Source: Smithella sp. (GTDB lineage Bacteria; Desulfobacterota; Syntrophia; Syntrophales; Smithellaceae). From it: a stretch of DNA of 52,388 bases. The notes under the pieces are model-generated. The model was not told where the DNA came from and did not search any database. It saw nothing but the letters and a program-made list of their open reading frames with translations. Every line of letters starts with the position of its first letter. Position 1 is the stretch's first letter. Location: NCBI GenBank assembly GCA_017993615.1, contig JAGOMJ010000008.1, positions 10,455 through 62,842 of the forward strand, written 5' to 3'. Both the position numbers and the translations under genes were made by a program. This document shows, in pieces, positions 34,886-43,960 of this stretch.

Positions 34886-36133
34886 ATGATGAACCGAAAA
34901 AGAGACAGAATAATATTTTTCACCCTGTTGATTTTTGCGTCCCTGCTGACGTTGGCCGGCTGCGAACCGAAAGTACGGGTTGCGGTAAGTCAACTGGATA
35001 CGCCGGGGCACCATACCTACGCCGGCCTGAAGCTTCTGGAACTCGAGAAGTATTCCGATGCGATTAGAGCCTTTAAAATGGCGACCCAGCTGGACAGCAA
35101 CTATTCCAAGGCTTATACGGGGATGGCGCTCGTCGGCATAGCCACAGGCAAACTCTCGGCGGCGGCGGATGATCTTGAAAAAGGAATTCTGAACGCCAAA
35201 ACATCCGATGAAGAACTTTTTGTCAACACGGCGGCTATTCGTTATCACACGGCAAAAAAATCCGATGAAAAATGGCTGGAGAAGGCAAAGTATTATTTTG
35301 TCGAGACCGTGATGATCGATTCTCAATACGCGCCTGTTTACTATTTCATGGGCATTGCCTATCAGGAAGCGTTGGAATTCGACCAGGCGGCAAAAATGTT
35401 CAACAAAGTCATTCAGCTGAAAGCCGGTCATATCGAGGATGCCAATAACCGGTTGGAGTTCCTGGAGCTGGTGCACAAAGCCCACCCCGCCACGCAAGCC
35501 GGGAAGCAAATCGCGCTCAAGGAAACGGTGAGCCGGGCAGATATCGCCATGATGCTGGCCGAGGAGCTAAAAATAAAAGAGCTCTATCAAAAATATTTGC
35601 CGAAAACGGCACAGGAGGCGCAAACCGAAGAGGAAAAAGTTGCCGCGTCGATGAGCCAGGCTGAACACGTTGCAAAAGAAATGGAAAAAATGGATCAGTT
35701 TCATTCCTACATGGTTTTGCAGGAGAAAGAACCGGTGAAACTGCTGGCCAATGACATTGCCCTTCATCCTTTGAAAAATTGCATTGAAGCCGTCCTCGAA
35801 GCAAAAGTTCACGGTCTCGAAAATGATCCCAAAGGCAATTTTAAACCGGATGAAATTCTCTCCCGCGGCGAATTCGCAATTATTCTCGAAGATATTCTGA
35901 TAAAAGTATCGGGAGAGAGAGATATCGCCGCCAGATACGTCAGCTCCAATTCGTTATTTCCGGATGTTCCCGCAGACATGCCTTATTTTACGCCGATTAT
36001 TTCAGTGACATCACGGGGAATCATGGAGGCAAAAAATACAAAGACGGGCGAGTTTTCCCCCTTAAAACCCATGTCCGGTGTTGAAGCGCTTCTGGCGGTT
36101 AAAAAGCTTAAGGAGAATTTAAAGATCGATTAA
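34886..36133 (+). CDS. TPR-repeat lipoprotein with SLH-like C-terminal region
   Basis: A predicted lipoprotein of 415 residues with lipobox LAGC (C26). Tetratricopeptide repeats occupy about residues 45-205 (for example YAGLKLLELEKYSDAI and YYFMGIAYQEALEFDQA). The C-terminal half contains segments like S-layer homology repeats: VSRADIAMMLAEELKI, LSRGEFAIILEDIL and LFPDVPADMPYFTPII. SLH modules attach proteins to cell-wall glycans or pair with outer membrane structures. ATG 34886 or 34889 is used, because the longer frame from TTG 34841 would begin inside the promoter. No close partner is adjacent. Confidence 0.85.
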   Translation: MMNRKRDRIIFFTLLIFASLLTLAGCEPKVRVAVSQLDTPGHHTYAGLKLLELEKYSDAIRAFKMATQLDSNYSKAYTGMALVGIATGKLSAAADDLEKGILNAKTSDEELFVNTAAIRYHTAKKSDEKWLEKAKYYFVETVMIDSQYAPVYYFMGIAYQEALEFDQAAKMFNKVIQLKAGHIEDANNRLEFLELVHKAHPATQAGKQIALKETVSRADIAMMLAEELKIKELYQKYLPKTAQEAQTEEEKVAASMSQAEHVAKEMEKMDQFHSYMVLQEKEPVKLLANDIALHPLKNCIEAVLEAKVHGLENDPKGNFKPDEILSRGEFAIILEDILIKVSGERDIAARYVSSNSLFPDVPADMPYFTPIISVTSRGIMEAKNTKTGEFSPLKPMSGVEALLAVKKLKENLKID

Positions 36134-36163
36134 TAAGTTATTAAAATATAAAATATAAATAAT

Positions 36164-36187
36164 AAAGGGGCGAGAAGCCCTTTTCGT
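36164..36187 (+). terminator. Hairpin terminator between the TPR lipoprotein and valS
   Basis: AAAGGGGC (36164-36171) pairs with GCCCTTTT (36177-36184) including one G-U pair, with loop GAGAA; the 3' arm ends in four T and CGTTT follows. The 40 bases before it are nearly pure A/T. Confidence 0.6.
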
Positions 36188-36217
36188 TTGTAGACCCGAA
36201 TGAGGAGTAATGATCGC

Positions 36218-38875
36218 ATGGCAAAAAGAGAATTGGGCAAGGCTTTTGAACCGGCCGCAGCCGAAAAAAGATTATATGAATACTGGTTGAAAAATAAATA
36301 TTTTCACGCTCAGGATAAAAGCGAGGCCGAGGCGTTTTCCATCGTCATTCCGCCGCCGAACGTGACGGGTATGCTGCACATGGGGCATGCGTTGAATAAT
36401 ACCTTGCAGGACATCATTATCCGTTTCAAGAGAATGCAGGGGTTCAACACGCTGTGGATGCCCGGTACGGATCACGCAGGCATTGCCACCCAGAATGTGG
36501 TGGAACAGCAGTTGCTCAAGGAAGGAACATCGCGTCACGACCTGGGACGTGAGAAATTTATCGAGCGGGTATGGGAATGGCGCCGGAAATACGGCGGGGT
36601 AATTATCAATCAGTTGAAACGTCTGGGATGTTCCTGCGACTGGGAACGGGAGCGCTTTACGATGGATGAAGGATTGTCCCATGCCGTTCGCGAGGTATTC
36701 GTTCGTCTCTTCAATGAAGGCATGATTTATCAGGGCGATTATATCGTGAACTGGTGTCCGCGCTGCCACACCGCCATTTCCGATCTGGAAGTGGAATTCA
36801 AATCTGATGCAAGCTTCCTGTGGAACATCCGTTATCCCTTCGCCGAGGGGCAAGGCGAAATTGTGGTGGCAACGACCCGGCCGGAAACCATGCTCGGCGA
36901 TACCGCGGTGGCTGTTCACCCGGACGACAAACGATACAAAAACCTAATTGGCAAATACGTCATACTGCCCTTGATGAATAAGAAAATACCGGTTATCGCC
37001 GACGATTATGTGACGATGGATTTCGGATCGGGGGCCGTAAAAATCACGCCGGCATCGGATCCCAATGATTTTGCCATGGCTCAGCGACATCATCTGGAGA
37101 TCATTTCCGTCATTGACGGCAAGGGGATCATCAATGAAAACGGCGGAGCCTATAAAGGTCAGGATCGTTATGAAGCCCGCAAAAACATTGTCAACGATCT
37201 TCAAAAGGGCGGATATCTGGTCGGTACCGAGCCGTACGCTCATAATGTCGGACAATGCTACCGCTGTAAAACCGACATCGAACCGATGGTCTCCAAGCAG
37301 TGGTTTGTAAAAATCAAGCCTCTGGCCAAACAGGCCACCGCCGCGGTGATCAAGGGGAAAACGAAAATCGTTCCCAAAACATGGGAAGCAACGTATTTTG
37401 ACTGGATGAACAACATCCGCGACTGGTGCATTTCCCGCCAGCTCTGGTGGGGGCACCGCATTCCGGTCTGGTATTGCGACAACTGTAAAAAAGTGATTGT
37501 GTCCACGGTGGATCCCGACACCTGTCCCGATTGCGGCGGCGCCTCTCTGAAGCAGGACGAAGATGTCCTGGATACCTGGTTCAGTTCCGCGCTCTGGCCT
37601 TTTTCCACGCTGGGCTGGCCGGAAAAAACGGCTCCTCTGAAAACGTTTTACCCGACCTCGTTGTTAATCACCGGATTCGACATTCTCTTCTTCTGGGTTG
37701 CACGCATGATGATGATGGGCCTTTACGTGATGAAGGACGTTCCCTTCAAGCATGTGTACCTGCATGCGCTGGTCAGGGATGAAAAAGGCGAGAAGATGAG
37801 CAAATCCAAAGGCAACATCATTGATCCGCTCTTAATGATTGATCAATACGGAACGGACGCGTTTCGTTTCACCCTGGCCGCCTATACCGCTCAGGGACGC
37901 GATGTGCGCCTTTCCCCCGAACGCATCGAGGGCTATAAATTCTTTGTTAATAAAATCTGGAACGCCTCCAAATTGACATTTGCCAATCTGGACGATTTTG
38001 ACGAAACCGCAACTGCGGAGGTTGCCGATTCGCTGGCGGATTTGTGGATCAAGGCCCGTCTGAATAAAGCGGTGGAGGACGTGACGACCGCCCTGGATGA
38101 ATACCGCTTTAACGACGCCGCCGCCGCGGTTTACCGTTTTATCTGGCATGAACTGTGCGACTGGTATCTGGAACTGAGCAAACCGGTTTTCTACGGCAAG
38201 GGAAGCGCAGAACAAAAACAGGCCGCCCAGAAAACGCTCGGTGTTGTTTTTCCGACTATGCTGAAATTGTTGCATCCCTTCATGCCGTTTTTGACGGAAG
38301 AGCTCTGGCAGGTCTTTCACGGGGACGATAAAAATTCAATCATGATCAGCCGGTTTCCGGCGGTTTGTTCGGAATGGAAAAACGACGCGGCGGAAAAAGA
38401 AATGGAAACGATCATGGATATGATCACCGCCGTCCGGAATATCCGGGGTGAAATGCGCATTGCGCCGTCGCAAAAGCTCGATGTTTTGATGTCCACCGTC
38501 GATGAAAAAACCCAAAAAATGGTGGAGAAACATAAAGACTATATTTTAAATCTGGCCAATCTGGAATCCTTAACCGTTGAAATCAATGCGGTGGAACCAA
38601 AAGGTGTGGCCACGGCGGTTGTCGGCTCGACAAAACTATTCGTTCCGATTGTCGGCATCGTTGATCTTTCCGGCGAAATAGCCCGTCTGGAAAAGGAACT
38701 GGCCAAGATATCAAAAGATCTGCAGCAGAGTTCGAAAAAGCTGGCCAATCGCGATTTTATGTCAAAAGCCGCGCCGGACATCATTCAGAAAGAGGAAGAC
38801 AAGGTGAAGGATTTCCAGAAAAAACACACCACTCTGGAAAACGCTCTTAAGAAATTGAAAGGCATGTCCGCCTGA
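36218..38875 (+). CDS. valS: Valyl-tRNA synthetase
   Basis: ValS charges tRNA-Val and proofreads threonine. It is a class Ia synthetase of 885 residues with HMGH at 54-57 (PPNVTGMLHMGHALNNT) and KMSKS at about 526-530. The editing domain with TTRPETMLGDT lies between. A zinc-ribbon-like CDNCKK...CPDCGG segment and a C-terminal coiled-coil arm (about 815-880) are visible. ATG 36218 is favoured over 36200, because GAGGAG at 36202-36207 would otherwise overlap the start codon. nadC begins at the last base of its stop. Confidence 0.96.
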   Translation: MAKRELGKAFEPAAAEKRLYEYWLKNKYFHAQDKSEAEAFSIVIPPPNVTGMLHMGHALNNTLQDIIIRFKRMQGFNTLWMPGTDHAGIATQNVVEQQLLKEGTSRHDLGREKFIERVWEWRRKYGGVIINQLKRLGCSCDWERERFTMDEGLSHAVREVFVRLFNEGMIYQGDYIVNWCPRCHTAISDLEVEFKSDASFLWNIRYPFAEGQGEIVVATTRPETMLGDTAVAVHPDDKRYKNLIGKYVILPLMNKKIPVIADDYVTMDFGSGAVKITPASDPNDFAMAQRHHLEIISVIDGKGIINENGGAYKGQDRYEARKNIVNDLQKGGYLVGTEPYAHNVGQCYRCKTDIEPMVSKQWFVKIKPLAKQATAAVIKGKTKIVPKTWEATYFDWMNNIRDWCISRQLWWGHRIPVWYCDNCKKVIVSTVDPDTCPDCGGASLKQDEDVLDTWFSSALWPFSTLGWPEKTAPLKTFYPTSLLITGFDILFFWVARMMMMGLYVMKDVPFKHVYLHALVRDEKGEKMSKSKGNIIDPLLMIDQYGTDAFRFTLAAYTAQGRDVRLSPERIEGYKFFVNKIWNASKLTFANLDDFDETATAEVADSLADLWIKARLNKAVEDVTTALDEYRFNDAAAAVYRFIWHELCDWYLELSKPVFYGKGSAEQKQAAQKTLGVVFPTMLKLLHPFMPFLTEELWQVFHGDDKNSIMISRFPAVCSEWKNDAAEKEMETIMDMITAVRNIRGEMRIAPSQKLDVLMSTVDEKTQKMVEKHKDYILNLANLESLTVEINAVEPKGVATAVVGSTKLFVPIVGIVDLSGEIARLEKELAKISKDLQQSSKKLANRDFMSKAAPDIIQKEEDKVKDFQKKHTTLENALKKLKGMSA

Positions 38876-39711
38876 TGGAACAGAGGATTGTGAGAATCAT
38901 TCAAAATGCATTGGCCGAGGATATCGGATCCGGCGATATTACGACAGGCGCGACGGTCAATGCCCGAAAAAAGGGCAGGGCGGTGGCCATTGCCAAGGGG
39001 AATTTTATTGTTGCCGGAACGGACGTATTTGCCGGGACATTCAGGACGCTGGATAAAAACATCAAGGTCCAAAAAAGGATTCCGGAAGGATATCCGGTAA
39101 AGAAAGGCGACATCATCGCCGAAGTATCCGGCCGTTTGGACCATATTCTAATGGCGGAACGCGTTGCTCTGAATCTGTTTCAGCGGATGTGCGGCATTGC
39201 CACGCTGACCCACCGGTATGTCAGGGCGGTTCGTAAAACGAAAGCCGGAATTCTCGACACACGCAAAACCGTTCCCGGATTGCGCGTTTTGGATAAAATG
39301 GCGGTCAAAACCGGCGGAGGACAAAATCACCGGTTCGGTCTTTACGACGGTGTGCTCATCAAAGATAATCACATCGAGGCTGCAGGCGGAATCACAGCGG
39401 CGGTAAACGCGCAAAGAAAAAAACTTTCACGTTTCATGAAAATCGAAGTAGAAACCCGGAATCTGGATGAAGTCCGGGAGGCCCTTGAGTGCGGCGCCGA
39501 TATCATTATGCTGGATAATATGAGCGTTTCGGCCATGAAAAGAGCCGTATCGTTTGTAGCCGGGCGCGCGCTTCTGGAAGCATCCGGCAATGTCGGCCTG
39601 AAGAATGTGATGGATATTGCAGCCACCGGCGTAGATTTCATCTCGGTTGGGGAACTTACCCATTCCGTGCAGGCGGCCGACATTTCACTCAAAATCAGGT
39701 CTTCATCCTGA
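38875..39711 (+). CDS. nadC: Nicotinate-nucleotide pyrophosphorylase (carboxylating)
   Basis: NadC converts quinolinate and PRPP to nicotinate mononucleotide in NAD synthesis. The signature DTRKTVPGLRVLDKMAVKTGGG and the downstream HRFGLYDGVLIKDNH are characteristic. The C-terminal barrel end GVDFISVGELTHSV is also typical. At 278 residues the length is normal. The start overlaps the valS stop by one base. nadA and nadB are not in the window. Confidence 0.95.
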   Translation: MEQRIVRIIQNALAEDIGSGDITTGATVNARKKGRAVAIAKGNFIVAGTDVFAGTFRTLDKNIKVQKRIPEGYPVKKGDIIAEVSGRLDHILMAERVALNLFQRMCGIATLTHRYVRAVRKTKAGILDTRKTVPGLRVLDKMAVKTGGGQNHRFGLYDGVLIKDNHIEAAGGITAAVNAQRKKLSRFMKIEVETRNLDEVREALECGADIIMLDNMSVSAMKRAVSFVAGRALLEASGNVGLKNVMDIAATGVDFISVGELTHSVQAADISLKIRSSS

Positions 39712-39728
39712 TGGAATGCTCTTGATGT

Positions 39729-40541
39729 ATGGATTGGAACATTGCCCGATTGCAGGAAACCCTCGGCACAGGACTATTCGGCGGCCATCTTCATTTTTAT
39801 CCTGAAATCGTATCGACAAACGACGAAGCCATCGCGCTGGCGATGGCGGGTGCGCCGGAAGGCACTGCCGTTCTGGCGGATGCGCAGACTGCCGGAAGGG
39901 GGCGCTGGCGGCGCTCCTGGATTTCACCGCCCGGGGTGAATATTTATACAACCATCGTTTTAAGGCCGGAATGCGAATCTTCCGGGGCGTCTCAGATTCC
40001 TATCATGGCAGGCGTAGCCGCAGCAGAAGTTCTGGACGGCGTTTGTCCCGGCCGAGTAAAGCTCAAGTGGCCCAATGATGTCATAATCGGCCCCAAAAAA
40101 GTCTGCGGCATCCTGTCCCAGGCAAAAATAACATCAAAAAAAATTGATTTTGCCGTTGTCGGTATCGGCATTAATGTCAACGCGGGTGTGCACCATTTTC
40201 CAAAGACCATTCGGGAGTCGGCAACGTCTCTGTTGATCGAGTCGGGCGGAGAAATTTCCCGTCACGATTTGTTAATTAGCCTCTATGAAAATCTTGAAAA
40301 ATGGTATAAACAGCTACTGCAAAAAGGATTTGAGCCCGTCCGAAAAAAGTGGCTCGAATCGGCGGCGATGATGGGACGGCCCATCCGGATCGCGTTTAAG
40401 GGTGAAAGCACAGAAGGCATAGCCAAAGGGCTGGGTGATGACGGTTGCCTGATTCTTGTCGTTGAGGGCAATGAAGAAATTAAAGTCTCTGCGGGAGACG
40501 CAACGATTATGAGGTGGAAAGAAAATGCTTTTGGTGATTGA
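39729..40541 (+). CDS. birA: Biotin--[acetyl-CoA-carboxylase] ligase, no DNA-binding domain
   Basis: This enzyme attaches biotin to carrier proteins of biotin-dependent carboxylases. The catalytic domain shows [21 protein letters not shown] (the biotin/AMP loop), [12 protein letters not shown] KLKWPND and GIGINVN, and a small C-terminal SH3-like domain follows. There is no N-terminal helix-turn-helix, so it should not act as a repressor of biotin synthesis. It plausibly serves the carboxylase whose subunit lies at 19.6 kb. The last 17 bases overlap coaX. Confidence 0.93.
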   Translation: MDWNIARLQETLGTGLFGGHLHFYPEIVSTNDEAIALAMAGAPEGTAVLADAQTAGRGRWRRSWISPPGVNIYTTIVLRPECESSGASQIPIMAGVAAAEVLDGVCPGRVKLKWPNDVIIGPKKVCGILSQAKITSKKIDFAVVGIGINVNAGVHHFPKTIRESATSLLIESGGEISRHDLLISLYENLEKWYKQLLQKGFEPVRKKWLESAAMMGRPIRIAFKGESTEGIAKGLGDDGCLILVVEGNEEIKVSAGDATIMRWKENAFGD

Positions 40542-41301
40542 TGTCGGAAATACCAACACCGTACTGGGGCTTTTTGACGGAAAAAATCTGATCCATGACT
40601 GGCGCATACGGACGGAAATCGACCATACCATTGATGAATATGGTGTGCTGATTTATAACCTGTATCAGTCCAGCCGGAAAAAAGAAAAAGCCTTCAAAAC
40701 GGTTTCCGCCATTATTATCTCATGCGTGGTTCCTCCCATGCTCAATATTCTGGAACCGCTCTGTATCAAGTATTTCAATGTCAAGCCGTTGATCGTCGGA
40801 CCAGGCATTAAAACCGGGATGCCGATCTTCTACGATAATCCCAAAGAAGTCGGCGCCGACAGAATCGTCAATGCCGTGGCCGCGTACAATAAATACCGGA
40901 AGGAAGCCATTATCGTCGATTTCGGCACGGCCACAACGTTTGATTATGTTTCCCCTAAGGGGGAATATATGGGGGGGTGCATTGCTCCGGGGATTGTCAT
41001 TTCCAGCGAAGCGCTTTTTGAAAAAGCGTCAAAACTGCCGCGTGTGGAATTCAGCCGGCCCAAATCCGCGATTACCAAAGATACGGTCAGCGCTATTCAG
41101 GCGGGAATTATGTTCGGTTACGCCGGACTTGTCGACGGAATCGTCAACAGGATCAGGACGGAAGTCGAGACAAAACCGCTGGTCATCGCCACGGGAGGCC
41201 TGGCCAATATTATCGCACCCGAGACTAAAACCATTGAAAAAATAGAAGAGATGCTCACCCTCGACGGTTTGCGTTTTATCTACGAACTGAATAAAAAATA
41301 A
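40525..41301 (+). CDS. coaX: Type III pantothenate kinase
   Basis: CoaX phosphorylates pantothenate, the first step of CoA synthesis; the type III enzymes are not feedback-inhibited by CoA. It is an ASKHA-fold kinase with [16 protein letters not shown] at the N-terminus, GADRIVNA and [11 protein letters not shown], and GGCIAPGI. At 258 residues it has normal length. GAGGTGG lies eight bases before the ATG, inside the end of birA. The birA-coaX-coaE order groups biotin and CoA cofactor functions. Confidence 0.95.
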   Translation: MLLVIDVGNTNTVLGLFDGKNLIHDWRIRTEIDHTIDEYGVLIYNLYQSSRKKEKAFKTVSAIIISCVVPPMLNILEPLCIKYFNVKPLIVGPGIKTGMPIFYDNPKEVGADRIVNAVAAYNKYRKEAIIVDFGTATTFDYVSPKGEYMGGCIAPGIVISSEALFEKASKLPRVEFSRPKSAITKDTVSAIQAGIMFGYAGLVDGIVNRIRTEVETKPLVIATGGLANIIAPETKTIEKIEEMLTLDGLRFIYELNKK

Positions 41302-41303
41302 TT

Positions 41304-41921
41304 ATGCTCAATGTCGGACTGACAGGTGGTATCGCCTGCGGAAAATCAACCGTCGCGAAAATGTTTGTTGAAAAGGGAGCGCATCTCATAGACTTCGACA
41401 AGCTGGCCCATCGGCTGCAGGAACCGGGACAGCCCGCGTGGCAGAAAGTCGTTGATTATTTCGGCAGGCAAATTCTCCGTCCGGATCAAAAAATAGACCG
41501 CGTCAAACTGGGCCGCATTGTCTTTGCCGACAAAAAAAAACTCCGGGTTTTAAACAAGCTCGTTCATCCACCGGTTTACAGGGAATGGCAGTTGCGCCTG
41601 GAAAAAATCGGCAGGAAAGAAAAACATGCCATTGTTTTGTCGGATGTGCCGCTATTATTCGAGGGGAAAAAAACTCATCTTTTCGATCTCACTATCCTGG
41701 TTTTGTCCGATCCGGAGGATCAGATCTGCCGTTTGATTTCCCGTAATCGCATATCCGGAGAAGACGCCCGGGCACGATTAAAAAGTCAGATGCCGATCGG
41801 CAAAAAAACGGCGTTGGCGGATATTGTGATCGACAACAGGGACAGCATTGCGCGCACAAAAAAAACAGTGGATCGGGTCTGGAGAAAGCTTGTCCGACTG
41901 GAAAAAACCAAATCGGCCTGA
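41304..41921 (+). CDS. coaE: Dephospho-CoA kinase
   Basis: CoaE performs the last step of CoA synthesis. The P-loop is GLTGGIACGKST (5-16), followed by DFDKLAH with the catalytic aspartate and the lid region RLISRNRISGEDARARL. It is a normal 205 residues long. It starts two bases after the coaX stop, giving an operon that holds the first and last steps of the CoA pathway. Confidence 0.94.
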   Translation: MLNVGLTGGIACGKSTVAKMFVEKGAHLIDFDKLAHRLQEPGQPAWQKVVDYFGRQILRPDQKIDRVKLGRIVFADKKKLRVLNKLVHPPVYREWQLRLEKIGRKEKHAIVLSDVPLLFEGKKTHLFDLTILVLSDPEDQICRLISRNRISGEDARARLKSQMPIGKKTALADIVIDNRDSIARTKKTVDRVWRKLVRLEKTKSA

Positions 41922-41966
41922 TAGACACAGGCCGTCATTATTCGAGAACAAATCAGGGAGGAAACA

Positions 41967-42584
41967 ATGATCGAAAAAAACGTAAAAACAGATTTCAGTT
42001 CAAAAATATCCGAACCGGTCATCGGTGCGGGTACCTATGTCCATCCGCTGGCCGCGGTTATCGGCAATGTCATTCTGGGTGAAAATATCATGGTTGCCCC
42101 GACAGCCTGCATACGCGGCGACGAAGGACAGCCGCTGCATGTCGGCGATGATTCCAATGTGCAGGACGGCGTGATCATTCATGCTCTGGAAACAGAACTG
42201 GACGGCAAACCGGTTGAAAAAAACCAGAGGGACGTTGACGGCAAAAAATATGCCGTTTATGTGGGGAAGCGTGTTTCCCTGGCGCATCAAGTGCAGATTC
42301 ACGGGCCGGCGGTTGTCATGGACGATACCTTTGTCGGTATGAAAACGCTGATTTTTAAATCTTTTGTGGGGAAGCATTGCGTTATTGAACCGGGTGTGAC
42401 GTTAATGGGCGTCACGGTGGACGACGGCCGTTATGTGCCGGCGGGATCTGTGGTCAAAACGCAGGCCGACGCGGATGTCCTGCCGGTCATTACGCCGGAT
42501 TATCCGATGAAAGAAATGAATAAAGGTGTTTTGCATGTGAACAAGGCTCTGGCCAAGGGGTATCTGGCAGCGGCTAAAAAATAA
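41967..42584 (+). CDS. Gamma-class carbonic anhydrase, Cam type
   Basis: A left-handed beta-helix protein of 205 residues that should hydrate CO2 reversibly. The metal ligands H72, H107 and H112 are in place (VIIHALE and SLAHQVQIHG). E53 (RGDEGQP) and E75 (HALE) sit where Methanosarcina Cam has its proton-transfer glutamates E62 and E84, together with the inserted acidic loop and the stretch VDGKKYAVYVG that CamH-type and CaiE/PaaY-like proteins lack. No signal peptide is visible, so it is probably cytoplasmic. GGGAGG precedes the ATG. It follows coaE by 45 bases. Confidence 0.9.
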   Translation: MIEKNVKTDFSSKISEPVIGAGTYVHPLAAVIGNVILGENIMVAPTACIRGDEGQPLHVGDDSNVQDGVIIHALETELDGKPVEKNQRDVDGKKYAVYVGKRVSLAHQVQIHGPAVVMDDTFVGMKTLIFKSFVGKHCVIEPGVTLMGVTVDDGRYVPAGSVVKTQADADVLPVITPDYPMKEMNKGVLHVNKALAKGYLAAAKK

Positions 42585-42592
42585 CGTCGTAA

Positions 42593-42626
42593 AAGGCATC
42601 CGGTATTTTCAACGGCCGGATGCCTT
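42593..42626. terminator. Strong hairpin after the carbonic anhydrase gene
   Basis: AAGGCATCCGG (42593-42603) and CCGGATGCCTT (42616-42626) form an 11-bp perfect stem with a 12-base loop. No long T-run follows on the plus strand, so termination may be Rho-assisted or the structure may protect the 3' end. An ATG at 42620 within the arm is not a likely start for the next gene. Confidence 0.6.
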
Positions 42627-42637
42627 GCAGAAATGAA

Positions 42638-43354
42638 ATGTTGACACACGCTTCGGAAATTAACCATCATCATACTTGTTTGTCCTGCGGAAAAACAGAC
42701 CCGGTCAGCAAACGACGGTATTGTTCGGTGAAATGCCGACAAAATCTGCGGCAGAAACTCAACCTGAAGAACGGATTGCTGCAGGCCTTGAATACGAAAT
42801 ACGCAACCTTCTATTTTTCGAAGACCATGATCATTCTGGATGTCGTGCCCTACGGGTCCAGGGAGATATTCCGGTATGCCATCAGGCGCAGAGCGGGAAA
42901 CACGCCTGCCATCGATTTCAGTTTTATGACCAACAATCTGGGAAAGGCCTGGTGGGCTGTGTCGGACACAACGCACAGAAATTATCTTGCGTCGCAGCAT
43001 GTGTTAAAAATGGCGAAGCGTTATACGATTACGGACAAATCGCAGCGGCCGAAAATAGTTAAAATACCGGCGGTGAAGGTGTCAGCGCTGAATTGTCTGG
43101 ACATAAAAAAAATCGATCTCGCATCCTGTGACCTCGACAGGGTCATCAAAAGCGCCTATCGCCGTCAGGTGAAAATCCATCATCCCGATCTGGGCGGCAA
43201 AGCGGCAGATTTCAGGAAGATTCACAGCGCCTACAAAGAGTTGCTGGCGTGGGCGGATCATCCTGTCTTTGTCCATCGGCGGGGGTTTCCCGATAAATGG
43301 TTTTACAGCGCAGAAACCCAAAAATGGGTTCAGCCGACGCCGCTATCCGACTGA
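42638..43354 (+). CDS. J-domain protein with N-terminal zinc finger
   Basis: This 238-residue protein has an N-terminal four-cysteine zinc-finger pattern (C14, C17, C29, C33; CLSCGK and YCSVKC) and a C-terminal J domain (about 163-206) with H182-P-D in KIHHPDLGG. J domains stimulate DnaK ATPase and recruit it to clients. The central region (about 45-150) is unrecognised and ends in basic strands. The G/F-rich linker and zinc centre of true DnaJ are absent, so this is a specialised cochaperone. The frame extends to ATG 42620 inside the upstream hairpin; ATG 42638 is preferred. It converges with mobA 10 bases away. Confidence 0.83.
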   Translation: MLTHASEINHHHTCLSCGKTDPVSKRRYCSVKCRQNLRQKLNLKNGLLQALNTKYATFYFSKTMIILDVVPYGSREIFRYAIRRRAGNTPAIDFSFMTNNLGKAWWAVSDTTHRNYLASQHVLKMAKRYTITDKSQRPKIVKIPAVKVSALNCLDIKKIDLASCDLDRVIKSAYRRQVKIHHPDLGGKAADFRKIHSAYKELLAWADHPVFVHRRGFPDKWFYSAETQKWVQPTPLSD

Positions 43355-43364
43355 TCCGGCCGGA

Positions 43365-43949
43365 TTATTTCCGAAAAGACTGCAAATCTTGAGGGGTGTT
43401 GATGTTCGTGAAGAGGGGTGTATTTCCGGCAAAGGGTCGGATGTCTTCTTCGGTGAGTCTGAGCGTATGCATGTCTTTGAATAATCCGGCGATTTTCAAT
43501 CGGTCGGCAAGGATCATCTTTTTCATAACGGCCAGACAGCGGCGCGAATAGATGGCATGCAGGGCCTGGAATCCTTCGGATAACTCGGGGACGATGATGT
43601 CGTATGATCGCCGGCGTCCGATCATGTAACGGATGAAATCTTCATTCAGGCAGGGCATGTCGCAGGCGGCAACAAAACAGTCATCGCTTGCGGCGTAAAA
43701 TAATCCCGTATAAATTCCGCCGAGGGATCCCTTGCCTTTGTAGATGTCCGTGACAATCATCGCCTCGGAAAATTCCACGTACGCCAGCGGATCATTGGTT
43801 ACGATAATGATCTTTGGGAAAATTCTGCGATAAACGGACAGGGTCCTGTCCATCAGGCGCTTCCCGTCTATTTCCAGAAACGCCTTGTTGACGCCCATGC
43901 GTGAATTTTTCCCGCCGGCCAAAATAAGTCCTGTGACGTTTTCCTGCAT
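43365..43949 (-). CDS. mobA: Molybdenum cofactor guanylyltransferase
   Basis: MobA adds GMP to molybdopterin, producing the guanine dinucleotide cofactor of enzymes such as formate dehydrogenases. The signature LILAGGKNSRMGVNKAFL is clear, with KGSLGGIYTGL and the metal-binding ACDMPCL. At 194 residues it is normal. AGGAATTG precedes the ATG. It lies 11 bases downstream of the giant activase gene on the same strand and may be cotranscribed. It implies molybdenum or tungsten enzymes in this organism. Confidence 0.93.
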   Translation of the reverse strand: MQENVTGLILAGGKNSRMGVNKAFLEIDGKRLMDRTLSVYRRIFPKIIIVTNDPLAYVEFSEAMIVTDIYKGKGSLGGIYTGLFYAASDDCFVAACDMPCLNEDFIRYMIGRRRSYDIIVPELSEGFQALHAIYSRRCLAVMKKMILADRLKIAGLFKDMHTLRLTEEDIRPFAGNTPLFTNINTPQDLQSFRK

Positions 43950-43960
43950 ATGATCAATTC

